64,000 nt of DNA from positions 31,424 through 95,423 of the forward strand of contig CAZJQT010000001.1 of NCBI GenBank assembly GCA_964548655.1, written 5' to 3'. The notes beneath the pieces are model-generated. The model saw nothing but the letters and a program-made list of their open reading frames with translations, made no database searches and had not been told where the DNA came from. This stretch comes from CAZJQT01 sp964548655. Lineage in GTDB: Bacteria > Patescibacteriota > Saccharimonadia > Saccharimonadales > CAZJQT01. How positions within the stretch are numbered: the first letter of the stretch is position 1; each line of letters starts with the position of its first letter. Both the position numbers and the translations under genes were made by a program. Of the stretch, positions 17,000 to 25,094 are shown piece after piece.

Positions 17000-17604
17000 A
17001 TGAAACTACTACTGAGAACTTTCGGGAAAAGTATTATCCTAGAGAAGGTTTTGACCCAATCAAGGTTAGGATTGAAGGCGATGCACCAGACGAATGCTTA
17101 GAAGCATTGGACCAAGCAATGCGATTGTTGGACAAAGCTCTTGGCAAAAATTTGTATAAATTATGCGCAGGATTGGAAATCAGTATAGTTAATGATTTGG
17201 TTACGGGTGGTGGAGGACATGCCATAGCGGAAAAAAACCGAATAGAAATGGACAAAGCCAAAAGCGCCATGCCTATCAATGAAGCCAGAAAGTATTTAAC
17301 CAGCCAGGGCATTATTGAAGAGGGTGAAGAAATCGGTAATCTCATCGGCGAAAGTGATGAACCATGGAGCGAGATGGTACCGGGTTTAATTCATGAGGTC
17401 GGCCATATTATTGATTGGCATGCTCCTGGCGACAAGTATCATAGGCTGAAACCTGAAGATTCACCGACCAAATACGGCCGAACAAAAGGCCCACACGAAG
17501 CTTTTGCTGAAGCCTTTGTCTATTGGGTATATGGTCTACCGCAATCATCAAAGGTTACGCATATCATCGAAGAGACTATTGGCAAAAACAAGGATGAACT
17601 ATGA
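16996..17604 (+). CDS. Putative zinc metallopeptidase with HEVGH motif
   Basis: 202 residues from a GTG overlapping the polA stop (GTGA). The signature is HEVGH (His133, Glu134, His137) in LIHEVGHIID. A downstream glutamate in HEAFAEAFVYWVYG could be the third ligand, as in gluzincin-like minimal peptidases. There is no signal peptide, so it should act in the cytoplasm. No named family recognised. Coupling to polA hints at a DNA-maintenance or stress role, but that is only context. Confidence 0.6.
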   Translation: MNETTTENFREKYYPREGFDPIKVRIEGDAPDECLEALDQAMRLLDKALGKNLYKLCAGLEISIVNDLVTGGGGHAIAEKNRIEMDKAKSAMPINEARKYLTSQGIIEEGEEIGNLIGESDEPWSEMVPGLIHEVGHIIDWHAPGDKYHRLKPEDSPTKYGRTKGPHEAFAEAFVYWVYGLPQSSKVTHIIEETIGKNKDEL

Positions 17605-18134
17605 AAGATTACCTGGAACAAATTGATCAGTACGCTGTGGAGCTGGAAAATTTCATTAGTGCACACAACCTGCCAGAAGCCTGGTTTGCGCAACCAGACC
17701 ACGTGGCTATTAAATGCGCTGATGGCATGGACTATGAAGACACAATGGAAGAGTTCAAAGGCGAAGCCAAGCAAAGAACCGAAGTGGAGATGCACGGTCG
17801 CCGTCTAGGCACTGTCAAGCTAATTAGCTCTGTCGCACTAGGCAATTTTGGTGATATTAGCTGGATTGAAGTCATGGAACCACGGCCAGAAAAAGTTGGT
17901 AAAGACCTAGTCGGGCTTGATCATGCTGAGTTTCATTTCCCGAACTTCAAGCCAGTAAAAATAACATTCAATATGCGCGGGATCCACTACAAAATACCGG
18001 ACGATAATCCAGAGCATCAATCTATCAATGTAATCATAAATAAAGTAACGGATCATGAAGTTAAATTTAATGATAAGACTTTGGCTTACATTGTTGCCCA
18101 CGAGCTCAAAGAGGGAAAGGCAAGAGTATTATGA
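17601..18134 (+). CDS. YecM-like VOC-fold protein
   Basis: A 177-residue protein, start overlapping the previous stop (ATGA). It resembles the YecM family of the vicinal oxygen chelate superfamily. PDHVAIKCADG corresponds to the DHIALR-type first metal strand. GRRLGTVKL and SWIEVMEPRP form the middle strands, and LDHAEFHFP is the second motif. The structure-based assignment is fairly good; no reaction is known for YecM. The protein probably binds a metal via the His of DHVA and HAEFHF and Glu of IEVMEP. Confidence 0.6.
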   Translation: MKDYLEQIDQYAVELENFISAHNLPEAWFAQPDHVAIKCADGMDYEDTMEEFKGEAKQRTEVEMHGRRLGTVKLISSVALGNFGDISWIEVMEPRPEKVGKDLVGLDHAEFHFPNFKPVKITFNMRGIHYKIPDDNPEHQSINVIINKVTDHEVKFNDKTLAYIVAHELKEGKARVL

Positions 18135-18445
18135 CCAAGATTTATAACAAACTGGTCAGGGATAAAATCCCGGAAATCATTGAAGCCGATGGCGGCAAAC
18201 CAGTAACCCGAATTTTAGAGGAAAACGCGGTTCTACCAGCACTCATTCTGAAGTTTGACGAAGAGGTTGATGAATTTGTTGCCAACCCGTCTCTAAGCGA
18301 ATTAGCTGACATCCAAGAAGTTGTTCTGGCTCTGGCTGGCTTAATTGGTGTAACTCCTGAACAACTAGAACAGGCTCGTGCAGAAAAAGCTGAGGCTCGC
18401 GGTGGTTTTGATAAACACATTTTTTTGGAGAGAGTCGATGACTGA
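18131..18445 (+). CDS. MazG-like/phosphoribosyl-ATP-pyrophosphohydrolase-like NTP hydrolase
   Basis: A 104-residue all-alpha protein of the MazG/HisE-like NTP pyrophosphohydrolase superfamily. Signs are YNKLVRDKIPEII at the start, the metal-binding KFDEEVDEF and ELADIQEVVLAL helices with spaced acids, and the RGGFDKHIFL end seen in house-cleaning homologues. No other his genes are near, so a damaged-nucleotide clearing role is more likely than histidine synthesis. The start overlaps the previous stop (ATGA). Confidence 0.75.
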   Translation: MTKIYNKLVRDKIPEIIEADGGKPVTRILEENAVLPALILKFDEEVDEFVANPSLSELADIQEVVLALAGLIGVTPEQLEQARAEKAEARGGFDKHIFLERVDD

Positions 18446-19046
18446 CTTGCGCCAGGAAACGGTTGATACCTACAACAAATCCGCCAAGGAATATGCTCAA
18501 TATTTTAAAGGTTTTGGACCTCGTATTAGATACATCGAACAAGCTTGGAAACTGGCTGGCAATCCAAAACAGGCAAAAGTTGTAGAAATAGGTTGTGGTG
18601 ACGGGCGCGACGCTAAAGAAATAATAAAACGCACCAAAAATTATACTGGTTTTGATATATCAGAGGGCTTTATAAAACTGGCTAAAAAACAGATACCAAA
18701 TGGCAAGTTTGAGGTGGCTGACGCTGCCACTTATAAATTCTCAAACAATCTCGATATAGTCTTTGCATTCGCTTCGCTACTGCATTTAGATAAAGACGAG
18801 TTCAGGCAAGTGCTTCGCAACGTCCATAAAGCCCTAAAACCCGCTGGCATATTCTACATATCTGTTAAATACGCTCCTGCCTACCAGGAATATATTAAAA
18901 AGGATGAACACGGCCAGCGTTTGTTCTATTTTTATCACCTTGAGTTAATAGAAGAATTGGCTGGCAAAGACTATAAAACTGTTTACTCAGAGCGCGAAAC
19001 CATTGGCCATACTGATTGGCTGGAAGTTGCTCTTCGAAAAATCTGA
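18438..19046 (+). CDS. Class I SAM-dependent methyltransferase
   Basis: 202 residues from ATG 18438, which overlaps the previous gene by 8 nt and has GGAGAG upstream; a longer in-frame opening at 18378 lies inside the neighbour and is unlikely. Motif I is VVEIGCGDGRD (SAM-binding glycine loop), YTGFDIS carries the ribose-binding acid, and DIVFAFASLLHL is motif IV-like. The final LHLDKDEFRQVLRNVHKALKP pattern is typical of small-molecule methyltransferases. Substrate unknown. It is the last gene of the polA-led overlapping chain. Confidence 0.8.
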   Translation: MTDLRQETVDTYNKSAKEYAQYFKGFGPRIRYIEQAWKLAGNPKQAKVVEIGCGDGRDAKEIIKRTKNYTGFDISEGFIKLAKKQIPNGKFEVADAATYKFSNNLDIVFAFASLLHLDKDEFRQVLRNVHKALKPAGIFYISVKYAPAYQEYIKKDEHGQRLFYFYHLELIEELAGKDYKTVYSERETIGHTDWLEVALRKI

Positions 19047-19052
19047 CGAATA

Positions 19053-19081
19053 TTGCAAAAGTTGCATAGCAGTGTTATAAT
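19053..19081 (+). promoter_or_regulatory. Promoter TTGCAA-N17-TATAAT
   Basis: TTGCAA at 19053-19058 and TATAAT at 19076-19081 with 17 bp between them. The -10 touches the ATG at 19082, so RNA should begin about 19088 and that ATG would not be transcribed. The in-frame ATG at 19100, with GAGGTG just upstream, is therefore the better start of the gene. Confidence 0.75.
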
Positions 19082-19099
19082 ATGCTCATTCGAGGTGTT

Positions 19100-19669
19100 A
19101 TGAGATATTTAATAGCTGTCATTTTAGTAATTCTAGTCGTGGTGTTCGGCACCGTGGCGTTACTGCGTAGTTTTAATGGTGGCTCTAAAACTTCTAAAGC
19201 CCTTAAAATTACCAAAATGGCTGACTTTGATAACAATACTAACGCAGTTGTCAGCTGGACCATGCAAGGCCGACTAGTTGGCGAGAACCAACGCCGTTCT
19301 TTGCGTATTACTATCACCGAATCAGAGCGCACAGCTGAAATCCTAGATGGCTATGAGCAAACCCCTGATAAAACCCAGACAGAAGGTAACACCCAAGCGG
19401 CTTTCGCTACTTTTTTACGTGCCTTAGACAACCTAAACTTTGGCCGTCCTAGAAACTTCAAAACTAGCGACGAGCGTGGTTTTTGCCCAACAGGCAACCG
19501 TTTTGTTTACCAGTTAGATGATGGCAGCAATCAAGTTTTTAGAACTTGGGCAGATTCCTGCCAATCTGGTGATGGCACCTTTGGTGGCGTAGCCGCAACT
19601 ACTGGTACTGTGTTCAAAGCCCAAATCACTGACTACGGCAAATTTATTTTTAACACTAGTTTGCAGTAA
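19100..19669 (+). CDS. Membrane-anchored hypothetical protein
   Basis: 189 residues from ATG 19100, a start decided by the promoter position. One N-terminal membrane span (about residues 3-22, Ile/Val/Leu-rich) is followed by an extracytoplasmic domain with regular beta pattern (ALKITKMADF, AVVSWTMQGRLVGENQRRSLRITI) and two cysteines (in RGFCPTG and ADSCQSG) that could form a disulfide. No family recognised. Monocistronic, between the methyltransferase and a HAD gene. Confidence 0.65.
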   Translation: MRYLIAVILVILVVVFGTVALLRSFNGGSKTSKALKITKMADFDNNTNAVVSWTMQGRLVGENQRRSLRITITESERTAEILDGYEQTPDKTQTEGNTQAAFATFLRALDNLNFGRPRNFKTSDERGFCPTGNRFVYQLDDGSNQVFRTWADSCQSGDGTFGGVAATTGTVFKAQITDYGKFIFNTSLQ

Positions 19670-19677
19670 TAATTTGT

Positions 19678-19683
19678 TACAGT
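19678..19683 (+). promoter_or_regulatory. -10-like TACAGT, 6 nt before a GTG start
   Basis: TACAGT ends 6 nt before the GTG at 19690, the same geometry as the TATAAT and TACAAT boxes of other leaderless genes here. The match to consensus is weaker. Confidence 0.4.
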
Positions 19684-19689
19684 AGAGCG

Positions 19690-20244
19690 GTGATCAAAGC
19701 CGTTGTTTTCGATTTCTTTGGGGTTATTAGCTCAGATGAGTATTGGCATTTTATAGGTGTTGATAAACAAAAGCCTTCAGTTTTCCGTGAGATTAGTGAC
19801 CAAACCAATCTAGGCAATATTGATTGGCAAGCTTTTCTACACAAAGTAGCCGAAGTTAAAAAGATAAGCGTAGATGAGATTCAAGCTGTTTATGAATCAG
19901 AACAGCTGAATCCACAAATCCTATCTCTAATCGAGACTCTGCATGCTAAGTACAAAACAGGCTTACTCACCAACGCCCATCATGACTACATTGATCAAAT
20001 CATAGAAAAAGCACATCTACGTGATTTGTTTGATGTACTGGTTATTTCTTCCCGAGAGGGCGTAATCAAACCGGACCCCAGAATATTTCAGATTATGCTG
20101 GAAAGGCTAGAGGCAAGTCCTGAAGAAATAATTTATGTTGACGATCAGCAAAGACACGTTGAAGCAGCTAAATTACTAGGTATTAAAGCTATTTTGTATC
20201 AAGACTACCAACAACTGGCGCAAGAGTTAAGCAAGCTTTTATAG
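19690..20244 (+). CDS. HAD-superfamily hydrolase, subfamily IA
   Basis: 184 residues from GTG 19690. Motif I is VVFDFFGVI, where Asp and Phe-Phe-Gly-Val replace the usual DxDG, as in the HAD-IA variant with a second acidic position changed; catalytic strength is uncertain. Motif II is LLTNAH, Lys of GVIKPDPRIF is motif III, and IYVDDQQRHVEAA is motif IV. It resembles epoxide-hydrolase N-domain-like and YihX-like phosphatases. Substrate unknown. Confidence 0.78.
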   Translation: MIKAVVFDFFGVISSDEYWHFIGVDKQKPSVFREISDQTNLGNIDWQAFLHKVAEVKKISVDEIQAVYESEQLNPQILSLIETLHAKYKTGLLTNAHHDYIDQIIEKAHLRDLFDVLVISSREGVIKPDPRIFQIMLERLEASPEEIIYVDDQQRHVEAAKLLGIKAILYQDYQQLAQELSKLL

Positions 20245-20353
20245 CACAAGTGGTATAAAGCCGAGTTTTTTTGTGTTTTTTGTCACAAAAGCTTAAGCTT
20301 CTTGACTAGCAGAGTTATAATTTAATTACCTTAACTAAAACAAAGGAATAAAA

Positions 20354-20551
20354 ATGACCCTCACAGAACAACCACTTTTGTATGAATTATATGAACATGG
20401 CAGGGACGTCGGTATGGTTATTGGCGGACTTTGCTTGGACGCACAGTATTTTGAAGACCAAGCCGAAGCAGCCGGACATGACACTGAAGTTCTAGTACCT
20501 CTAGCTGATACAGCTCTTAGACTAGCGCTAGTTACTGATCCTGATCACTAA
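20354..20551 (+). CDS. Small acidic hypothetical protein, 65 residues
   Basis: Not recognised. Soluble, acidic, one cysteine, helical pattern (LLYELYEHGRDVGMVIGGLCLD). It is preceded by TATAAT (20316-20321) and an AAGGA ribosome site 6 nt before ATG, so it looks expressed. Its end overlaps the DciA-like gene on the other strand by 24 nt. Together with the small genes at 7013, 25962, 31851 and 32072 it forms a set of short acidic proteins with private promoters. Confidence 0.55.
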   Translation: MTLTEQPLLYELYEHGRDVGMVIGGLCLDAQYFEDQAEAAGHDTEVLVPLADTALRLALVTDPDH

Positions 20552-20770
20552 TCTCTTATCTGTTTTGCAGAGTTCCTGTAATTTATGAAGTTCAATACGT
20601 AGTGCCCCAGCCAAAGACGCGCTTTTCACCCCGATTATTATTTGCTGAGATTGAACCGTTACTAACACTTCGTCGTAGAAATGCTTTCTGACGTAATCTT
20701 TGATAATTCTGATCTCTGGTGGGGCTGAGAAATCTTTTTTGCCTAGGATGTCACCAATCGCGTCTGTCAT
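20528..20770 (-). CDS. DUF721/DciA-like protein
   Basis: 80 residues with the compact DUF721 pattern: an N-terminal helix, then the alternating strands VLVTVQSQQIIIGV, the helix SASLAGALRIELHKLQEL and a final RLVIRIS strand. DciA is the widespread bacterial loader of replicative helicase DnaB, so a replication-start role is plausible; many members are this short. It is divergent from mutM, whose start lies 27 nt away. Similarity is moderate. Confidence 0.6.
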   Translation of the reverse strand: MTDAIGDILGKKDFSAPPEIRIIKDYVRKHFYDEVLVTVQSQQIIIGVKSASLAGALRIELHKLQELCKTDKRLVIRISN

Positions 20771-20797
20771 ACCCCGTATTGTACAATGGATACCACT

Positions 20798-21676
20798 ATG
20801 CCGGAGTTACCAGAAGTCGAAACCGTTAAACGCGGGCTAAGTCAGTTTTTGCCTGGCAAAAAGATTGTTGGCGTTACGCACGATTGGCCAAAGTCTTTTC
20901 CGAACGCCGAAGCCGACGTAAAAAAGTTTCTAATCGGCGCCAAGGTTAAGGAGGTAAAACGCCGCGCCAAGGTGTTAATTATTGATCTTGATAACGCCTA
21001 TAGTCTGGTAATCCACCTCAAAATGACCGGCCAACTAGTTTTCCGGAAGAACGATGACAGTCTTAGGTTTGGCGCCGGGCATCCAAATGATAGCCTGATA
21101 GGCAAACTACCTGACAAATCTACGCGCGTAACCTTTGGTTTGGGTGATAGCAAGCTTTTCTTTAACGACCAGCGTAAGTTTGGTTGGGTTAGGCTACTGC
21201 CAACCGTAGAAGTACCCAACATTGATTTTATGAAGCGGGTCGGGCCAGAACCTTTAGATGCTAAATTTACCGCCAAACAATTCCGGGAACGCATCAAAAA
21301 GCGAATGAACACTAGCATTAAAGCTGCGCTTTTAGACCAGTCAGTTATAGCTGGCGTGGGCAATATATATGCTGATGAATCACTTTGGGGAGCCAAAATT
21401 TATCCAGGAAAACAGGTTAAAAACTTAAACACAAGCAAATTGAACACATTATTTGAACAACTTCAGTATGTGTTAAACCTAGCCATAGAAAAAGGCGGCA
21501 GCACTGACCGTAATTACGTTAATGCTGAAGGCAAACGCGGTAGCTACATGGACTTTGCCCGCGTGTTTAGACTGGATGGCCAACCATGCCCGCGTTGCGG
21601 CACGACTATCAAAAAAACTCGAGTGGTTGGCCGTGGCACGCACTTTTGCCCTAAGTGTCAGAAGGTGAGTTTATGA
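20798..21676 (+). CDS. mutM: Formamidopyrimidine-DNA glycosylase (Fpg/MutM)
   Basis: 292 residues. It removes oxidised purines such as 8-oxoguanine and nicks the abasic site. The start is set at ATG 20798 rather than 20786 because the enzyme needs Pro immediately after the initiator Met (MPELPEVET), the catalytic N-terminal proline. The helix-two-turn-helix appears around VIAGVGNIYADE. The C-terminal zinc finger is complete (CPRCGTT and FCPKCQ). A TACAAT at 20782-20787 may be the -10. Its end overlaps the MazG-like gene (ATGA). Confidence 0.93.
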   Translation: MPELPEVETVKRGLSQFLPGKKIVGVTHDWPKSFPNAEADVKKFLIGAKVKEVKRRAKVLIIDLDNAYSLVIHLKMTGQLVFRKNDDSLRFGAGHPNDSLIGKLPDKSTRVTFGLGDSKLFFNDQRKFGWVRLLPTVEVPNIDFMKRVGPEPLDAKFTAKQFRERIKKRMNTSIKAALLDQSVIAGVGNIYADESLWGAKIYPGKQVKNLNTSKLNTLFEQLQYVLNLAIEKGGSTDRNYVNAEGKRGSYMDFARVFRLDGQPCPRCGTTIKKTRVVGRGTHFCPKCQKVSL

Positions 21677-21978
21677 AAAAGGCTTCTATTAAAGATCTTC
21701 AAGAGGAGATACTGGCCTTAGCTAAAGCCAAAGGCTTTCCTCTGAAACCGAGTGATCAGAAATTCTTAATAAAACGGATTTTATCCGAGGTAGAAGAATT
21801 AAAAAGTGAAAAACTGCCAGAAAAAATAGCCGAAGAAGCCATAGATATTCTGGTTCAATCAGTTCAACTGGTTTTGGCACTTGGTTTAGATCCAAATGAG
21901 ATTTACAGACAGAAAATGGACAAAAACTGGCACAGGAAATGGCAGCGTAGAGACGATGGGGAGTTCAGATCATCATGA
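21673..21978 (+). CDS. MazG-like nucleotide pyrophosphohydrolase-like protein
   Basis: 101 residues from ATG 21673, which overlaps the mutM stop as ATGA; an in-frame GTG at 21655 is less likely. The helical pattern with ILSEVEELKSEKLPEKIAEEAIDILVQSVQLVLALG resembles a MazG-like dNTP pyrophosphohydrolase, with EVEEL and the EEAIDIL acids as possible magnesium ligands. It would fit the mutM context, since both protect against damaged nucleotides. Confidence in the family is moderate. Confidence 0.6.
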   Translation: MKKASIKDLQEEILALAKAKGFPLKPSDQKFLIKRILSEVEELKSEKLPEKIAEEAIDILVQSVQLVLALGLDPNEIYRQKMDKNWHRKWQRRDDGEFRSS

Positions 21979-22895
21979 TAACCACACTTACTGGCGAAAA
22001 TTCTTTTGCTTTGAAGGCTGAATTACATCAACGTGTTAAAGATTTTGTGTCCAAACAGGGTGACATGGCACTAGAAAAACTAGATGGTGAAGAGGTTGAA
22101 TTTGAGCGTATAACAGAGGCATTGCAGAGTCTACCATTCCTAGCTAGTCAGAAATTAGTCGTTCTACATACTCCAGGTGCCAACAAAAAATTTACCGAAG
22201 AGTTTGAAAAACTGTTGCCAACTATCAGTGAAACTACAGATGTAATTATGGTTGAACCCAAGCTGGATAAACGTACCCAATACTATAAAACACTCAAGGC
22301 CAAAACTGACTTTAAGGAATTTAACGAACTCGACGAAAATAGTTTGGCCAGATGGTTGGTTGATAAAGCAAAAAGACAAACTGCCGAGCTAAGTTCAACT
22401 GATGCGCGCTACTTAATAAGCAGAGTAGGCACCAACCAGCAAATGCTAGCAAACGAGCTAAAAAAACTTCTGACCTATGAGTCTAAAATCAGCCGGGTTA
22501 GCATTGATCTACTAACCGAACCAACTCCGCAAAGTAGTATTTTTAATCTGTTAGATGCGGCTCTGGCAGGTCAGACTAAACAAATGCTAAAACTCTACGA
22601 ACAACAACGGGCACAGAAGGTTGAACCGCAACAAATTATTGCCATGCTGACTTGGCAGCTGCACGTTTTAGCAGTTATCAAAACAGCCGAAGGCAAAAGT
22701 GACGGCGAAATTGCCCGCGATGCCAAACTCAATCCTTACGTCATCGGTAAGAGTCGAACCATCGCCAAGGAACTAACTTTTGGCCAGCTCAAAACTCTAG
22801 TTAGCAATCTCGTCAAACTAGAACAGGACCTTAAATCTATCTCAATTGACGCCGACGACGCCCTTCAAGCCTACTTGCTTGGGGTAACGGAATAA
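21975..22895 (+). CDS. holA: DNA polymerase III subunit delta (HolA)
   Basis: A 306-residue clamp-loader subunit that opens the beta sliding clamp. The AAA-like N-terminal region (ITTLTGENSFALKAEL) has the residual P-loop area without a functional Walker motif, as in HolA. The middle (LPTISETTDVIMVEPKLDKRTQYYKTLK) and the C-terminal collar domain (ISRVSIDLLTE, IFNLLDAALAGQTKQ) match the family. The start overlaps the upstream stop (ATGA). The stop is directly adjacent to rpsT on the opposite strand. Confidence 0.85.
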   Translation: MITTLTGENSFALKAELHQRVKDFVSKQGDMALEKLDGEEVEFERITEALQSLPFLASQKLVVLHTPGANKKFTEEFEKLLPTISETTDVIMVEPKLDKRTQYYKTLKAKTDFKEFNELDENSLARWLVDKAKRQTAELSSTDARYLISRVGTNQQMLANELKKLLTYESKISRVSIDLLTEPTPQSSIFNLLDAALAGQTKQMLKLYEQQRAQKVEPQQIIAMLTWQLHVLAVIKTAEGKSDGEIARDAKLNPYVIGKSRTIAKELTFGQLKTLVSNLVKLEQDLKSISIDADDALQAYLLGVTE

Positions 22896-23270
22896 CTATT
22901 TCTTTTTAGCTGTAGGCTTTTTGGCAGGTGATTTTTTAGTTGCTGGCTTTTTAGCCACTGTTTTCTTTGCAGCAGGCTTAGCAACGACTTTTTTGGCTGA
23001 ACCAACGGTTTTAACACCGGCGGTTTTAGCTTTAGCAGCTAGTTGTTTTTTGATGCGCGCGGCCTTGTTGGCGTGAATAATACCTTTTTTAACGGCAGTA
23101 TCTAGTGCGCTCTGGGCTTTGGCGTGGCTGTCACCAGCAGATTTTTTGCCAGCAAGATCAACCTGAAAGGTTTTTAGAGCAGCTTTAAGCGTTCGCTTGG
23201 TCTTGGCATTGCGCAGGGTCGCTTTCTTGGCAGTACGGACGCGCTTTTTGGCGGATTTGATAATGGGCAC
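22896..23270 (-). CDS. rpsT: 30S ribosomal protein S20 with long basic tail
   Basis: 124 residues from GTG 23270 with AGGAGT upstream. The first 88 residues are standard S20 (MPIIKSAKKRVRTAKKA, then TLKAALKTF and GIIHANKAARIKKQLA), which binds 16S rRNA. The final 35 residues are a Lys/Ala/Pro-rich tail of repeated KKPA/AKK units, like eukaryotic H1 histone tails. S20 is usually 85-95 residues long. The tail may strengthen RNA binding. Gene is convergent with holA with no gap. Confidence 0.92.
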   Translation of the reverse strand: MPIIKSAKKRVRTAKKATLRNAKTKRTLKAALKTFQVDLAGKKSAGDSHAKAQSALDTAVKKGIIHANKAARIKKQLAAKAKTAGVKTVGSAKKVVAKPAAKKTVAKKPATKKSPAKKPTAKKK

Positions 23271-23344
23271 TAGGACTCCTTAAAAATTAACGATAAATTT
23301 ACAGTCGAAGCTAGACTATAGCAACAGAGGCGAGATTTGTAAAG

Positions 23345-23433
23345 CCCAGTAGTAGACTTTTGAGCAGTTTGCCTGTGGCAAACCTAGCATCCTGGCCTCT
23401 TGGCCAAGATGCTCTCAAAAGCTCACTGCTGGG
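23345..23433. repeat. Branched palindrome between rpsT and the DHH-like gene
   Basis: Outer arms 23345-23364 and 23414-23433 are imperfect inverted repeats (CCCAGTAGT and ACTGCTGGG ends). Two smaller hairpins lie inside: GTTTGCC-TGT-GGCAAAC and GCATCCTGGCC with GGCCAAGATGC. Together they would make a three-way junction. It lies upstream of both divergent genes, so it is not a simple terminator; it ends 13 nt before the -35 box at 23447. Confidence 0.6.
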
Positions 23434-23446
23434 TAAAGCAAAACCA

Positions 23447-23475
23447 TGGACATTGCTTGTGCTTTATGGTACGAT
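23447..23475 (+). promoter_or_regulatory. Promoter TGGACA-N17-TACGAT
   Basis: TGGACA at 23447-23452 and TACGAT at 23470-23475, 17 bp apart. RNA would start near 23482, so the open frame beginning at 23400 cannot be used in full and ATG 23502 is the start of the DHH-like gene. Confidence 0.6.
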
Positions 23476-23501
23476 TCAATCAGTTAGGATCAAATACAAA
23501 A

Positions 23502-25094
23502 ATGGATACTCAAAAAGCTCAAGTTGTTGATTGGCTAAAGTCTGCCAACAACGTTTTGGTGACTGTTAGCGCCAACCCCTCAGTTGACCAATTATCAGCC
23601 GCCATTGGCTTGACGTTACTTCTAAACAAAATGGGCAAACATGCCACAGCCGTTTTCAGTGGTCAGACCCCGTCAACTATTGAGTTCCTGCAACCTGAGA
23701 AAACCCTAGAAAAAAACACCGACAGTCTGCGTGATTTTATAATTGCGCTCGATAAATCCAAGGCTGATAAGCTGCGTTATAAGGTTGAAGACCAAATGGT
23801 TAAAATCTTTATAACTCCTTACAGAACTTCGTTGAGTGATAAAGATTTGGAATTCAGCCAAGGTGATTTCAACGTTGATGTTGTGATGGCCTTGGGTGTC
23901 AAAGAACAAACTGATCTGGATAAAGCCATAATTGCGCATGGGCGCATACTGCACGATGCCAAAGTTGTTGGCGTCAGTAATGATCCGGCTCAACAACTCG
24001 GTAATGTTAATTTGATAGATACTAGAGCTAGCAGTTTATGCGAGATCTTGGCGGCACTAGGTGTCAGTCTACAGCCTGATATTTTGGATGCCCAGATTGC
24101 TACTGCGTTTTTGACGGGTATCGTGGCCGAAACCGACCGCTTCAGCAATCAAAAAACCAGTTCTGAAACCATGCAAATGAGCTCGAAGCTAATGACTGCT
24201 GGTGCCAACCAACAATTAGTGGCTAAACAATTAAAACCTACGGAAGAAAAAGTCGAGCTATTAAAAGAAGTGCCAGACAAAAAGATTGATAGTAAAGACG
24301 ATAAAGGCGCTCTAGAAATCGAGCACAATGAGCCGGCTCCTAAGGAAACCGTAACTGAGCTACCTGAGCCGCAACCTGAGCCACCAGAAATTGAACAGAT
24401 TCATATTAGTGAGGATGGCCAAATTGAGCCACCAGCCCCAGAAGATAAAACTACCGAAAAATCCAGGTTTATTTTAGAGCCACCAACGCTTGGCGGCCGG
24501 TTAACTGCCAATAGCGAGCCGGAAGCACTAGATCCAAGCACCGACCCGTTAGGTGCTAAAACCAAAGAAACACCAATCCTAACTCACACTGAAAAAGGTG
24601 AGAACAAAACTAGTAACCTGCCAAAAACTGAGCCAGCTAAACCACAACAGAGCAAGACTTTAACCCAGCTAGAGAAGGAAACCGACAGTCCGCATCTTGA
24701 TCAGCCTGCCACCAGTGACAATAAAGCCGAGCTTGACAGTGCTCGGCAAGCAGTTGAAGCAGCAGCACCGCCAACGATAAAACCACCAGAAGCTCTGGGT
24801 TCTCAATACATTGATATCGATCCTAAACTTACTCCGGCTAATCAGAGTCCGCCACCAACGCCAACCGAAAACGTTACGTCAGATCCTGGTCTGCCCCCAG
24901 GTTTGTCGCCGAACAGGCCTGATTTGCCCCCACCGAGTCCCTTTGGTACCAGCAGCCCATCGGTAATACCCCCACCTCCGGTGCCCCCACCGATGATGCC
25001 TCCGCCAGTCAATCCTAGTATGAGTTCAGGCCAACAACCATTGCCAAACGCTGAAAACGACAACGACGCCCAAGAACCACCCGTAGCACTCTAA
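23502..25094 (+). CDS. DHH-family-like protein with degenerate catalytic motifs and proline-rich tail
   Basis: 530 residues from ATG 23502. Residues about 15-240 follow the DHH phosphoesterase fold, like NrnA/RecJ: VTVSANPSVDQLSAAIGL aligns with the NPDGDA motif, DVVMALG with the second strand, and NVNLIDTRASSLCEIL with the NxVDPxASS motif. The DHH motif itself is missing (VSNDPAQ stands in its place), so activity is doubtful. From about residue 265 the protein is a low-complexity Glu/Pro tail ending in long runs of prolines. It has a good upstream promoter. The tail may bind other proteins. Confidence 0.65.
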   Translation: MDTQKAQVVDWLKSANNVLVTVSANPSVDQLSAAIGLTLLLNKMGKHATAVFSGQTPSTIEFLQPEKTLEKNTDSLRDFIIALDKSKADKLRYKVEDQMVKIFITPYRTSLSDKDLEFSQGDFNVDVVMALGVKEQTDLDKAIIAHGRILHDAKVVGVSNDPAQQLGNVNLIDTRASSLCEILAALGVSLQPDILDAQIATAFLTGIVAETDRFSNQKTSSETMQMSSKLMTAGANQQLVAKQLKPTEEKVELLKEVPDKKIDSKDDKGALEIEHNEPAPKETVTELPEPQPEPPEIEQIHISEDGQIEPPAPEDKTTEKSRFILEPPTLGGRLTANSEPEALDPSTDPLGAKTKETPILTHTEKGENKTSNLPKTEPAKPQQSKTLTQLEKETDSPHLDQPATSDNKAELDSARQAVEAAAPPTIKPPEALGSQYIDIDPKLTPANQSPPPTPTENVTSDPGLPPGLSPNRPDLPPPSPFGTSSPSVIPPPPVPPPMMPPPVNPSMSSGQQPLPNAENDNDAQEPPVAL

